Shown: positions 34,225 through 42,290 of the stretch, in pieces
Position numbering within the stretch: position 1 is the first letter of the stretch
Layout of the letters: every line of letters starts with the position of its first letter
Assembly (NCBI GenBank): GCA_021768085.1
Contig: JAETOJ010000003.1
Coordinates: 86,823 to 150,822, forward strand
Reading direction: 5' to 3'
From: Bacillota bacterium
GTDB lineage: Bacteria; Bacillota; Clostridia; Oscillospirales; Oscillospiraceae
Length of the DNA stretch: 64,000 bases
Notes under the pieces: model-generated
Seen by the model: only the letters and a program-made list of their open reading frames with translations
The model's database searches: none
Told to the model about the DNA's origin: nothing
Program-made: the position numbers and the translations under genes

Positions 34225-34896
34225 TTACTTGACCCCCTGGACAAGGCTGGTAAACATGAGATCCCAGCCGTTGACGGAAATAAACAGCAGCAGCTTAAAG
34301 GGGGTGGAGATCATGGCCGGGGGCAGCATGATCATGCCCATGGACATCAGCGTGGAGGACACGATCACGTCGATGAGCAGGAAGGGGATGTAAAGCAGGA
34401 AGCCGTTAAAGAAGGCCCGCTGGAGCTCCTGAGTCATGAAGGCGGGGACGATGATCCGCAAGGGCGTCTCCGCCTCCGCCTGGGCCCGGGTCTCCGGCGC
34501 GTCCACGTGGGCCAGCTCGCAGTACATTTCCAGGGTATCCCAATGAAGGTTGTCCAGCATGAACTGCTTCAGAGGCAGGGCCGCCCGATCCACAAATTCC
34601 TCCGCCCCGATCTCCTCGTTGGTGTAGGGCTCCCAGGCCTCGGTCTGGATCTGGGTCAGGGTGGGATTCATGGTGATCAGGGTCAGGAACAGGGCGATAC
34701 CCACCAGCACCACGTTGGGCGGGGTCTGCTGGGTGCCCATGGCGGTGCGCAGGAAGGACAGGGAGATGATGTACCGGGTGAAGGAGGTCATCATCACCAG
34801 CAGGGAGGGCATCAGGGCGATCAGCGTGGTCAGGGCGATGATCTCCAGGCTCTGTACGCTGTCGCCGTTGATATTGATCAGGCCGTCCGTCGGCAT
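34225..34896 (-). CDS. fliP: Flagellar export gate protein FliP
   Basis: 223 residues with four membrane segments. Conserved marks: VMMTSFTRYIISLSFLRTAMGTQQTPPNVVLVGIALFLT, FIPFLLIDVIVSSTLMSMGMIMLPPAMISTPFKLLLF. It builds the core of the export channel. The N terminus (MPTDGLININGD) lacks the cleaved signal peptide found in many FliP proteins, and the hydrophobic segment begins around residue 18. The gene follows fliO by 7 bases. Confidence 0.96.
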   Translation of the reverse strand: MPTDGLININGDSVQSLEIIALTTLIALMPSLLVMMTSFTRYIISLSFLRTAMGTQQTPPNVVLVGIALFLTLITMNPTLTQIQTEAWEPYTNEEIGAEEFVDRAALPLKQFMLDNLHWDTLEMYCELAHVDAPETRAQAEAETPLRIIVPAFMTQELQRAFFNGFLLYIPFLLIDVIVSSTLMSMGMIMLPPAMISTPFKLLLFISVNGWDLMFTSLVQGVK

Positions 34897-34903
34897 GGGC
34901 TCC

Positions 34904-35317
34904 TCACCTCGGTTTCTTTTGCTTGAGTACGGTGCGGAGCGCCTCCCCGAAGCTGGGGGGCGGCTCGCTGCCCGGAGGGGGCGCGGTCATAGCCTCCGCC
35001 TCCTCCGCGGTGAGCTCCGCCAGCAGGGTGATCCCCGAGGGGGCCACCCCCAGCAGGAAATACCGCTCTCCCGCCTTCACCAGGGCCGCGCTTTGCTCCC
35101 GCCCCAGGGGCAGCCGGCGCAGCACCTTGAAACCCTCGCCGCCGCCGGACAATCCCCCCATGCCAGCCCCCCGCCCCGCCAGAAAGCGGGTGAATAGGTA
35201 GGCCAGCACGACGACAACCACTACGCAGATCAGCAGCCAGATCAGGCTGAACAGACTGTTCAGCCCGTCCAGAGCAGACAGGGCAATGCCGGGTTTGGGG
35301 CCGGGGAAGTCCCGCAT
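34904..35317 (-). CDS. fliO: Flagellar export protein FliO
   Basis: 137 residues. One membrane helix (about 22-45, LFSLIWLLICVVVVVVLAYLFTRFLAG) then a small cytosolic beta-rich domain (FKVLRRLPLGREQSAALVKAGERYFLLGVAPSGITLLAEL), the FliO/FliZ pattern. FliO helps FliP assemble. It lies between cheY and fliP as in Bacillus; its first base overlaps the last of cheY. The C terminus is basic (LKQKKPR). Confidence 0.9.
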   Translation of the reverse strand: MRDFPGPKPGIALSALDGLNSLFSLIWLLICVVVVVVLAYLFTRFLAGRGAGMGGLSGGGEGFKVLRRLPLGREQSAALVKAGERYFLLGVAPSGITLLAELTAEEAEAMTAPPPGSEPPPSFGEALRTVLKQKKPR

Positions 35318-35685
35318 CAGGGCGCGCCCAGGATGGAGGTGACGGTTTTCAGCACACGATCAGGCTTGAAGGGCTTCACGATGAAGTCCTTAGCACCAGA
35401 GCGCACAGCGTCCATCACCATGGACTCCTGGCCCATGGCGGAGCACATCACCACGTTGGCGCTGCCGTCCTTGGCGCGGATGGCCTTCAAGGCCTCCAGG
35501 CCGTCCATGTTGGGCATGGTGATGTCCATCACCACCAGGTCGGGGCCGATCTCGCCGAACTTCTCCACCGCGTCCGCGCCGTCCACGGCCTCGAACACCT
35601 CGGTATAGCCGTTCTTCACCAGGGTGTCCTTGATCATCTTGCGCATAAAAGCGGCGTCGTCCACTAACAGAATTTTCTTAGCCAT
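35317..35685 (-). CDS. cheY: Chemotaxis response regulator CheY
   Basis: 122 residues, one receiver domain. Acidic pair VDDA, phospho-acceptor Asp in LVVMDITMPNMDG, Thr/Ser switch in VVMCSAMGQ, Lys in FIVKPFKPDR. When phosphorylated by CheA it binds the switch (FliM, and probably the FliY linker motifs here) to change rotation. I chose ATG 35685 (MAKKILLVDD), 11 bases after AAGGA, over the ATG four codons upstream. Confidence 0.96.
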   Translation of the reverse strand: MAKKILLVDDAAFMRKMIKDTLVKNGYTEVFEAVDGADAVEKFGEIGPDLVVMDITMPNMDGLEALKAIRAKDGSANVVMCSAMGQESMVMDAVRSGAKDFIVKPFKPDRVLKTVTSILGAP

Positions 35686-35744
35686 GGTATGATCCATCCT
35701 TTTCCAATTTATGTTGTGTACCTCCCATGGAGGCGGGGACGTCC

Positions 35745-37337
35745 TTATTTGCCGGTGAGTACCTCAATGCCGGGGGCCTGGACGATTTCGGTGATCCGGA
35801 CGCCGAAGTTGTCCTCAATCACCACCACCTCGCCCCTGGCGATGCACTTGCCGTTGACGAACAGATCCACCTGGTCGCCCGCCAGCTTATCCAACACCAC
35901 CAGCGAGCCCTTGGCGAACTCCAAAATATCCTGCACCTTCCTGCGGGCCCGTCCGATCTCCACCGTCACCTGGAGGGGAACCTCCATGATCAGATCCAAG
36001 TTCTGCGCCTGCTCCTTGCCCAGCCGATCGATGGGATCCATCTCCTCCATGTGCACCGGTTTGGTGGCAATGACCTTGGGCTCCGGGGCCTTCTTGGCCG
36101 GGGGCTCAGGCTGCTGCTGGGGCGGATAGGGGTAGGGATAGGGCGGATAGTACATGGGGGGATATCCCATATATCCGCCCTGCATCTGCCCGTCCGGGCC
36201 AGGCATCGGATAGGGATAGGGAGGTGGGGTCTGCCCGGGCTGCCCCATCTGGGCGGCGGGCATCCCCTGGGGGGCCGCCTGTGCCGCCGGGGCAGGGGCC
36301 GGAGCTGGAGCCGGGGCAGGCTTGGGCGCGGGGGCAGGAGCCGGGGCCGCCGTCTGTGCCGGGGCAGGAGCAGGTGCCGGGGTCGGAGCGGGGGCCGGAG
36401 CGGGTTCCGGTTCTCCGCCGCCCATGCCCGCCAGCATCCGCTCGATGTCCTCCTGGCTCATCTTCTTGTCGCCGCCGGAGGGCTCCGGAGCGGGGGCAGG
36501 AGCCGGGGCAGGTTCCGGTTCTCCGCCGCCCATGCCTGCCAGCATCCGTTCGATGTCCTCCTGGCTCATCTTCTGATCACCGCCGCCCGAAGGCGCCGGG
36601 GCCGGGGCCGGCTCGGGAGCCGGGGCCGCACCGCCGCTGTGCAGCATGGCCTCGATCTCCTCCTGGCTCATCTGGTGATTGCTGGGCGCGGGTTCGGGCT
36701 CCGCCGCCGGGGCCTCTCCGGCCCCTTCCAGGCTCACCTCGTCCTCCAGGCCCAGGCTTTTCAGCAGCTCCTTGGCCAGATCTACCGACATGACGTTCAT
36801 GAATTCGCTTTCCAGCGCATCCTCAATCTTCAGGAAGAAGCGAACCACCACCACCTGCTCCGCGCCCGCGGGCATATGGGCCTGCTTGAACTCCTCCAGG
36901 TCGTCCAGCTCGAAGGACTGGGGGGTGGAGATGTCCACCCGGAAGCCCAGGAAGTCGGACATAGCGGTGGCCGCCGAGCCCATCATCTGGTTCATGACCT
37001 CGCACACGCAACTGATGGTCAGCTCGTTGAGCTCAAACTCCTCGTCGGGGGTCTCTATCCCCATGAGGATGTCCACGATGACCTTGATGTCGCTGCGCTT
37101 GAGCAGCATGATATTGCTGCCCTCCAGGCCCTCCACATATTTGATCTCCACACCGATAGCCGGCTCCAGGTTGCCAAGGGAGAACTCCTTGACCGACACC
37201 ACCGACACCGTGGGTGTGGTGATGTCCACCCGATGATCCAGCATATTCGATACCGCAGTGGCCGAGGAGCCCAGGCTGATATTCATCATTTCGCCCAAGG
37301 CGTCTATCGCCATTGGGCTGAAGATTTCCCTCTCCAT
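35745..37337 (-). CDS. fliY: Flagellar switch protein/CheY-P phosphatase FliY with triple docking linker
   Basis: 530 residues against about 380 in Bacillus. Residues 1-200 are a CheC-type phosphatase with both sites intact (DALGEMMN and SCVCEVMN). Residues 205-435 are a long Pro/Ala/Gln/Tyr-rich linker holding three copies of MSQE(D/E)IExML (223-232, 257-266, 293-302), very like the CheY-P docking peptide LSQSQIDALL that begins FliM in this window. Residues about 445-530 are the FliN/SpoA domain (LIMEVPLQVTVEIGRA to NFGVRITEI) of the C ring. FliY lies after fliM as expected. AAAGGAG precedes the ATG. Confidence 0.95.
   Translation of the reverse strand: MEREIFSPMAIDALGEMMNISLGSSATAVSNMLDHRVDITTPTVSVVSVKEFSLGNLEPAIGVEIKYVEGLEGSNIMLLKRSDIKVIVDILMGIETPDEEFELNELTISCVCEVMNQMMGSAATAMSDFLGFRVDISTPQSFELDDLEEFKQAHMPAGAEQVVVVRFFLKIEDALESEFMNVMSVDLAKELLKSLGLEDEVSLEGAGEAPAAEPEPAPSNHQMSQEEIEAMLHSGGAAPAPEPAPAPAPSGGGDQKMSQEDIERMLAGMGGGEPEPAPAPAPAPEPSGGDKKMSQEDIERMLAGMGGGEPEPAPAPAPTPAPAPAPAQTAAPAPAPAPKPAPAPAPAPAPAAQAAPQGMPAAQMGQPGQTPPPYPYPMPGPDGQMQGGYMGYPPMYYPPYPYPYPPQQQPEPPAKKAPEPKVIATKPVHMEEMDPIDRLGKEQAQNLDLIMEVPLQVTVEIGRARRKVQDILEFAKGSLVVLDKLAGDQVDLFVNGKCIARGEVVVIEDNFGVRITEIVQAPGIEVLTGK
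36403..36578 (-). repeat. 108-bp tandem repeat inside fliY
   Basis: Segments 36403-36470 and 36511-36578 are nearly identical, with the unit repeating every 108 bases (36 residues). Each unit carries one SQEDIERML motif plus a GGGEPEPAPAPAP spacer. A third, more divergent motif lies at about 36640-36671. The unit keeps the frame, so copy number could change by slippage or recombination without breaking the gene. Confidence 0.85.
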
Positions 37338-37340
37338 CGC

Positions 37341-38366
37341 TTACTCGCTCCTTTGTTCGGCCGAATAGCATACCTCGTCTATCTTGATGGCCATGTTTTT
37401 CTTGTGGGTTCCCATGCGGCCCGTGAACCACTGGTAGCCCCCGATCTCCAGGAACACCGGCGAATCCTTCGGCCGCCCCAGATCCAGCACGTCGCCAACG
37501 CTCAGGTGGTAGATGTCGCTGAGGGAGAGCTGGGTGTCCCCCAGCTCCGCCACAATCTCCAGGGTGGAATCCCGCAGGCGGTCGAAGATCTCCTCCGAGT
37601 TGTCCTCACTGGCCACCTTCCGGCCCATGCTCTCCCGGTTGACCTCACCGAAGATGCTGGTCAGCACACCGCCAGGGAGCACGACGCTCATCCGTCCTTC
37701 ATTCCCGCTGAAGTCCAGCTTCATGTCCACCAGCACCACCGTCTCGTCCAGGTTCAGCAGCTGAACCAGGGTGGGGTTCACCTCGGTGCGGTTGTACTCA
37801 AAGGTGATGGGCACGTAGTTTTCCCAGCTGTTGCCCATCAGCCCGATCATGTCCTTCAGCAGCAGCTCATAGAGCTGGAGCTCCAGATCGGTGTAGGCGT
37901 AGCCGCTGGGGATCTCCCGGTTCATCTCCCCCTCGCTGCCCATCATCCGATCCATCATACCCAGCGCGGTCTGGGTGGACAGATAAACCATCACCGGATC
38001 CTGGGTGAGGATGGGCGCGCCGCCCGTCTCCTTGGGCTGGATGGTCACGTCCACCATGGCCAGCACGTCCCCCTCCATGAGGGCGTTATTAAATTCAAAG
38101 AACTTCTGCTCTTCGATGCTCTCCACCTCAATCTCGCAGGTGGTGCGAAGTTGGCCGTTGAGCCGGGAGCTGATCACCCTCGTGTAGTTCTCGAAGATAC
38201 CGTTGAGCATCTTGATCCGATCCTTGGTAAACTTCCGGGGGGTGGTGAAGTCGTACTTCCGGTACTTTTTCTCCGGCTGTTTCTCCTCCGCCTTTTCCGC
38301 GTCGCCGCCGCTGCGCATGGAGCTGAGCAGCGCGTCGATTTGGCTTTGCGACAGTACTTCGGGCAT
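37341..38366 (-). CDS. fliM: Flagellar motor switch protein FliM
   Basis: 341 residues. The N-terminal CheY-P docking peptide is clear (LSQSQIDALLSSM, residues 5-17). The middle CheC-like domain starts near DFTTPRKFTKDRIKMLNGIFENYTR and contains MVYLSTQTALGMMDRMMGSEG; the C-terminal SpoA domain (LGDTQLSLSDIYHLSVGDVLDLGRPKDSPV) joins FliY in the C ring. The start has GAGGTGA upstream. It ends 3 bases before fliY begins. No fliL gene stands between it and motB. Confidence 0.97.
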   Translation of the reverse strand: MPEVLSQSQIDALLSSMRSGGDAEKAEEKQPEKKYRKYDFTTPRKFTKDRIKMLNGIFENYTRVISSRLNGQLRTTCEIEVESIEEQKFFEFNNALMEGDVLAMVDVTIQPKETGGAPILTQDPVMVYLSTQTALGMMDRMMGSEGEMNREIPSGYAYTDLELQLYELLLKDMIGLMGNSWENYVPITFEYNRTEVNPTLVQLLNLDETVVLVDMKLDFSGNEGRMSVVLPGGVLTSIFGEVNRESMGRKVASEDNSEEIFDRLRDSTLEIVAELGDTQLSLSDIYHLSVGDVLDLGRPKDSPVFLEIGGYQWFTGRMGTHKKNMAIKIDEVCYSAEQRSE

Positions 38367-38405
38367 GGGATCACCTCACCTGATCTTCTGCGTTTCTTCC
38401 TTTAG

Positions 38406-39221
38406 TTACGTGGGGCTCTGGGTGGGCGCGGGACTGGCCTGGGGCTGCTGGGCGGTTCCGCCGGTTCCTGTGGTGAGCTTGGCCAGCTCCTGGTTCAGAT
38501 CCGAGCCGATCTCCTTGGCGCTGATCACCAGCTCCACCCGGCGGTTGGGGGCCTTGCCCTCCTCCCCCTGGTTGTTGCCAATGGGGTGCCACTGGCCCAT
38601 GCCGACGCTCTCCAGCCGGGCGGGGTGGATGGAGCTGTGCTCCTGGATGTAGATGGTCACCTCGGTGGCCCGTTGGCTGGCCAGCCGCCGATCAAACGGC
38701 ACATCATTGGGAAAGTCATCACTGCCCTGGGCGGTGTGGCCCTGGATCTGGATCACCTCGATGGCCCCCTTGGATTTATCCAGGATGTTGCATACGCCCT
38801 GTAAAATCTCCTCGGCCCCGGGCTTCATATCTGCCTTATCGGCGTAGAACATGGCCTTGTCCATCAGCTCCACGTAGATCCTGCCGCCGTTCTGGCTCAC
38901 GGCCACGGCGCCGTCCAGTCCCTCCGAGGAGGCGTACTCCTGAAGGGCCGCCATCAGCTGATCCATCATGTTGTCGATCTCCAGCTGATCCGAGGGGTTA
39001 TCCGGCGGGTCGTCGGCGCTGGGGCCTTCGTTGCCGCCCTCGATCTCGGTGGCGGCGGGGATGGCGTTGGGGTTGAAGGACTGCACCAGCGCCTTCCACT
39101 TGTCCTCGCTGATGGTGGACATGGAATACAATAGGACGAAGAAGCACAGCAGCAGTGTTACCATGTCACCATAGGTATCCATCCAGTTGGCGCCGCCGCC
39201 CCCGCTTCTCTTTTTCGCCAT
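38406..39221 (-). CDS. motB: Flagellar stator protein MotB
   Basis: 271 residues. One membrane helix (about 18-36) with the proton-channel Asp in NWMDTYGDMVTLLLCFFVLLYSM, a plug/linker, then an OmpA-like peptidoglycan-binding domain (IEVIQIQGHTAQGSD, FDRRLASQRATEVTIYI, RRVELVISA). It anchors MotA to the cell wall and forms the ion channel; a Tyr-Gly-Asp setting is compatible with either proton or sodium use. The C-terminal tail is Gln/Pro/Thr-rich. It follows motA by 40 bases. Confidence 0.95.
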   Translation of the reverse strand: MAKKRSGGGGANWMDTYGDMVTLLLCFFVLLYSMSTISEDKWKALVQSFNPNAIPAATEIEGGNEGPSADDPPDNPSDQLEIDNMMDQLMAALQEYASSEGLDGAVAVSQNGGRIYVELMDKAMFYADKADMKPGAEEILQGVCNILDKSKGAIEVIQIQGHTAQGSDDFPNDVPFDRRLASQRATEVTIYIQEHSSIHPARLESVGMGQWHPIGNNQGEEGKAPNRRVELVISAKEIGSDLNQELAKLTTGTGGTAQQPQASPAPTQSPT

Positions 39222-39261
39222 AATGAGTTTCCCTCCTTATGCCGCAGTTGTGTCTCTTGCC

Positions 39262-40104
39262 TTATTCTCCGCCGCCGGACGAGCCGCTCCCCGTGTCCCG
39301 ATCCCGCTGGGAGATATAGGTCAGCAGCTTCTCCCGCAGGGCCTTGGGGTTCTCGCCGGACTGGATGGACATGATGCCCTCTACGATGATCTCCTTGCAC
39401 AGAACCTCCTCGCTGTCCCGGATGCGCAGGTTGTTGGCGATGGGGCCGAAGATCATGTGGGCCAAAATACAGCCGTACAGGGTGGTGATCAGGGCGGTGC
39501 CCATGTCCTTGCCGATGCTGGAGGAGCCGCCGCTGTCCAGAGACATATTGTTCAGCATATTGATCAGGCCCACCAGCGTACCCACCATGCCGAAGGCCGG
39601 GGCCACCGACGACGCCTTGTCATACATGGCCGCCGAGTCCTCGTGACGGGCGGACATACACTCGATGTCGTTCTCCAGGATGGCCCGCACCTTGTCCGGG
39701 TCGTTGGCGTCCACGATCAGCATGATGGCCTGCTTGAAGAAGGGATCCTCCTGCTCGTTGGCCTTGCCCTCCAGGGCCAGCAGACCGTTTTTCCGGGCGG
39801 TCTGGGCCAGCTCCACCAGCTGATCGATGATCTCCAGGGGCCTGAACTTGTTGGCGTTCAGGATGACCCCGAAGTGCTTGGGCATGGACGCCAGCGTCTT
39901 GCCCGGGAAGCTGGCCACCACGATGGCCACGGTACAGCCGATGACGATGAAGATACTGGCCGCGTCGAAGAAGTTGATCAGGTACTCTAAGTGGAACTCC
40001 ACAATGGCCTGCCCTTCCTCGGGCGGCACGTTGATCGGCATCACAATACCCAGCAGGAACACCACCAGAGCCAGCACCAGGCCGATGATATATGTAATAT
40101 TCAT
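39262..40104 (-). CDS. motA: Flagellar stator protein MotA
   Basis: 280 residues. Four membrane helices: two N-terminal (ITYIIGLVLALVVFLLGIV; FFDAASIFIVIGCTVAIVVAS) and two after a cytosolic loop (ASSVAPAFGMVGTLVGLINML; DMGTALITTLYGCILAHMIFGPIANNLR), all with the MotA/PomA signature. It converts ion flow into torque against FliG. GGAGGTAG precedes the ATG. The genes flbD-motA-motB-fliM form the usual Clostridia order apart from the missing fliL. Confidence 0.96.
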   Translation of the reverse strand: MNITYIIGLVLALVVFLLGIVMPINVPPEEGQAIVEFHLEYLINFFDAASIFIVIGCTVAIVVASFPGKTLASMPKHFGVILNANKFRPLEIIDQLVELAQTARKNGLLALEGKANEQEDPFFKQAIMLIVDANDPDKVRAILENDIECMSARHEDSAAMYDKASSVAPAFGMVGTLVGLINMLNNMSLDSGGSSSIGKDMGTALITTLYGCILAHMIFGPIANNLRIRDSEEVLCKEIIVEGIMSIQSGENPKALREKLLTYISQRDRDTGSGSSGGGE

Positions 40105-40181
40105 TGCAGCGTTCTACCTCCAACCCCGGGCACCGCGCCCGGCGGGGCCTGTCCCGGCCCCTTTTTTCTTCTTTCCGCCCT

Positions 40182-40397
40182 TCAGCGGTTGTCTACGACA
40201 CTGATCTCCCGATGGATGTCCATCACCTTGGCGTTGTAGCGGGCGATCTTCTCAATGATCTCCTCCGTGCTCTCGCGAACGAGGTAGAAGTCGTGGTTCA
40301 TCATGACGATCTTGGACTCGGGGATGGTCTCGATGTACTCGATCTGGAGATGGTTCACAAGGAATTTCTCGTGGTTCCGCTTTGTTAAAAGAATCAT
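40182..40397 (-). CDS. flbD: Flagellar protein FlbD
   Basis: 71 residues. MILLTKRNHEKFLVNHLQIEYIETIPESKIVMMN is the small FlbD (SwrD-like) family, found between flgE and motA in Firmicutes and spirochaetes; in Bacillus SwrD raises motor torque. No membrane segment. ATG 40397 follows GGAGG by 8 bases; the frame is open ten codons further up without support. Confidence 0.92.
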   Translation of the reverse strand: MILLTKRNHEKFLVNHLQIEYIETIPESKIVMMNHDFYLVRESTEEIIEKIARYNAKVMDIHREISVVDNR

Positions 40398-40443
40398 GGT
40401 GTCAACCTCCATATTCCTGGTAGGCAAGGGACTGCGGGGCAGG

Positions 40444-40474
40444 CCGGGGGGAGGGCCAGCGGCCCTCCTCCCGG
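40444..40474 (-). other. Strong hairpin between flgE and flbD
   Basis: About 14 paired bases (CCGGGGGGAGGGCC with GGCCCTCCTCCCGG, one wobble) around a 3-base loop. It sits 22 bases downstream of the flgE stop on the minus strand. No T run follows in that direction, so it is more likely an mRNA stabiliser or partial attenuator than a full terminator. Confidence 0.65.
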
Positions 40475-40495
40475 CGTTTGATTCAAAGGTCAGGA

Positions 40496-41791
40496 TCAGC
40501 GCTTCATGTTCACCAGTTCCTCCAGCATGGAGTCGGTGACCGTGATGATACGGGTGTTGGCCTGATAGCCGCGCTGGGTGACGATCATATTGGCGATCTC
40601 CTGGGCCAGGTCGGTCTTGGACATTTCCAGGCCGCCGGAGATGATAGAGGTCTTGCCGCCGGTGCGCAGGCGGCAGCCATCGATGGCGTTCTCGTCGGTG
40701 GCGGTCATGTTGACGGAGCCTGCATGATTGTTTGCATCTCCTTTATACGCCAGGGATCCATTGGCGTAGTAGATGCCCATATTCTCGCCGGCGCCGCCCA
40801 GGGTATTCACCACCAGGTCGCCGGCGCCCTCGCCCGCCTGGTAGTAGGTATTGCCGATCTGGGTGACGCCGTTGGGGTTGGTCACGCTGCCCACCGCCAC
40901 GCAGCCGATGGTGATGATCTGGCCGCCCAGGTCGCCGCAGGAGGCGGTGATCATGCCGGTGGCGTTGTCCACGGTGATGTTGGTGAAGGAGGCCATGGAA
41001 TACTTGGACTCCACCACGTTGCCCTGCTCATCCTTATAAGAACCGTAGTCCAGCAGATGGCCGTCATCCGTGTTGCCCTTGGAGTCTGTTACCATCTTAT
41101 CAAAATCACCTTTACCGGGATCCGCGGGAGTTGTTATATCGCCCGCAGCGTTCTTCACTTCACCCTGCACGCCACCGCCCGGACGGGGGTAGCCGATGTG
41201 CATTGCGCCCTTGTCGTCCTTCCACACCCGGGGCTGGCGCAGGGGCACCAGCTGGTCGCTGAAGATGGGGTCGCCCACCTTGGCGGCCTTCTTCGCAACC
41301 ACGTCCTCCTCAGTGGCGACGCCGGTGCACAGGAAGCCATACACCACGTTGCCCTTGGAATCGGTGAGGTAGCCGTCGGCCTTGAAGCCGAAGTCTCCCG
41401 TCCGGGTAAGGGTCAGGGAGGTCAGCATACTCACGTCGCTCTCGTTGCCCTGGAAGTTCTGGGCGATGCTCTTGTCGCCCACCAGGAAGAAGCCGTCGCC
41501 GTCCAGCATCATGTCGGTGGGGTTGCCAGTGACGGCGTAGTTGCCGGTACTCATATCAATGTCCACAGAGCTCATGTTAGCGCCGTAGCCGATCTGGGAG
41601 GGGTTGCGCCCGCCCACGGTGGCGGTGCCGTCGGAGCCACCGGACAGGGTGGTATAGATGGAGGTACGGAACACGGAACGGGCGGATTTATAGCCGGTGG
41701 TGTTCACGTTGGCCACGTTGTTGCCGATGACGTTCAAGTTCTGCATATGGGTCCGCAGACCCGCAATTGCCGCATACATTGCACCAGTCAT
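40496..41791 (-). CDS. flgE: Flagellar hook protein FlgE
   Basis: 431 residues. N-terminal D0 motif (MYAAIAGLRTHMQNLNVIGNNVANVNTTGYKSAR), the D1/D2 part LMLDGDGFFLVGDKS with the usual TGNPTDMMLDG, and the C-terminal helix (LEMSKTDLAQEIANMIVTQRGYQANTRIITVTDSMLEELVNMKR). FlgE makes the flexible hook. A short variable block (about 190-230, encoded near 41090-41160) is relatively A+T-rich. ATG 41791 has AGGAG upstream; the frame is open 23 codons further. Confidence 0.96.
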   Translation of the reverse strand: MTGAMYAAIAGLRTHMQNLNVIGNNVANVNTTGYKSARSVFRTSIYTTLSGGSDGTATVGGRNPSQIGYGANMSSVDIDMSTGNYAVTGNPTDMMLDGDGFFLVGDKSIAQNFQGNESDVSMLTSLTLTRTGDFGFKADGYLTDSKGNVVYGFLCTGVATEEDVVAKKAAKVGDPIFSDQLVPLRQPRVWKDDKGAMHIGYPRPGGGVQGEVKNAAGDITTPADPGKGDFDKMVTDSKGNTDDGHLLDYGSYKDEQGNVVESKYSMASFTNITVDNATGMITASCGDLGGQIITIGCVAVGSVTNPNGVTQIGNTYYQAGEGAGDLVVNTLGGAGENMGIYYANGSLAYKGDANNHAGSVNMTATDENAIDGCRLRTGGKTSIISGGLEMSKTDLAQEIANMIVTQRGYQANTRIITVTDSMLEELVNMKR

Positions 41792-41895
41792 GGTTGAAAA
41801 TTTACTCCTTTCGGTTTGGCGCCGCCCGCCCTCCGCCAATCGGGCGAAGGGCGAAGGCATCCGAAATCGGTCCTGCCTTCAACTTGTCTATTCTA

Positions 41896-42273
41896 TTACA
41901 GGAACACGGCGCCGTCAATATTAGTAAAGATATTTTCTCGCATTTCCTCCTGAGTGATGGCTGTAATCACCTTTGCATTGGGCACATTGATGATAAACGC
42001 CTTGTCCGCGTCCATCGCCAGGATGTTGGTGGCTCCCTTCGCCTGGGCCCGGATCACGCTGCCCGCCAGCTGGTCCATCAGATCTGGCGTGACCTCGATC
42101 CCTCGTTCCTGCGCACGGGAGATGGCGTGCTTGGAAAACTCCACGCCCTGGGGCTGTTCCTGGCGTGCCAGCTCCTGCTGGAGCATGGCGCCGAAACCGC
42201 CCGCCGGTACCCGCGGCTGTACCCGGGCTTGTGGCGCGTCCGTGCGCGGCAGTCCTGATACACGTTGGATCAT
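41896..42273 (-). CDS. Flagellar operon protein, TIGR02530 family
   Basis: 125 residues. FSKHAISRAQERGIEVTPDLMDQLAGSVIRAQAKGATNILAMDADKAFIINVPNAKVITAI is the conserved core of a small cytoplasmic family found only in flagellar operons, always between flgD and flgE. Function unknown; its position suggests a role in hook assembly or export. GAGGTGAC precedes the ATG. Confidence 0.88.
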   Translation of the reverse strand: MIQRVSGLPRTDAPQARVQPRVPAGGFGAMLQQELARQEQPQGVEFSKHAISRAQERGIEVTPDLMDQLAGSVIRAQAKGATNILAMDADKAFIINVPNAKVITAITQEEMRENIFTNIDGAVFL

Positions 42274-42290
42274 CTTCTGTCACCTCGATT

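Noticed and set aside
35745..37337. Pro/Ala repeat block considered as a separate low-complexity gene or a CRISPR-like repeat
   Set aside because: It is in frame within fliY, with phosphatase and FliN domains on either side; repeat length and spacing do not fit CRISPR.
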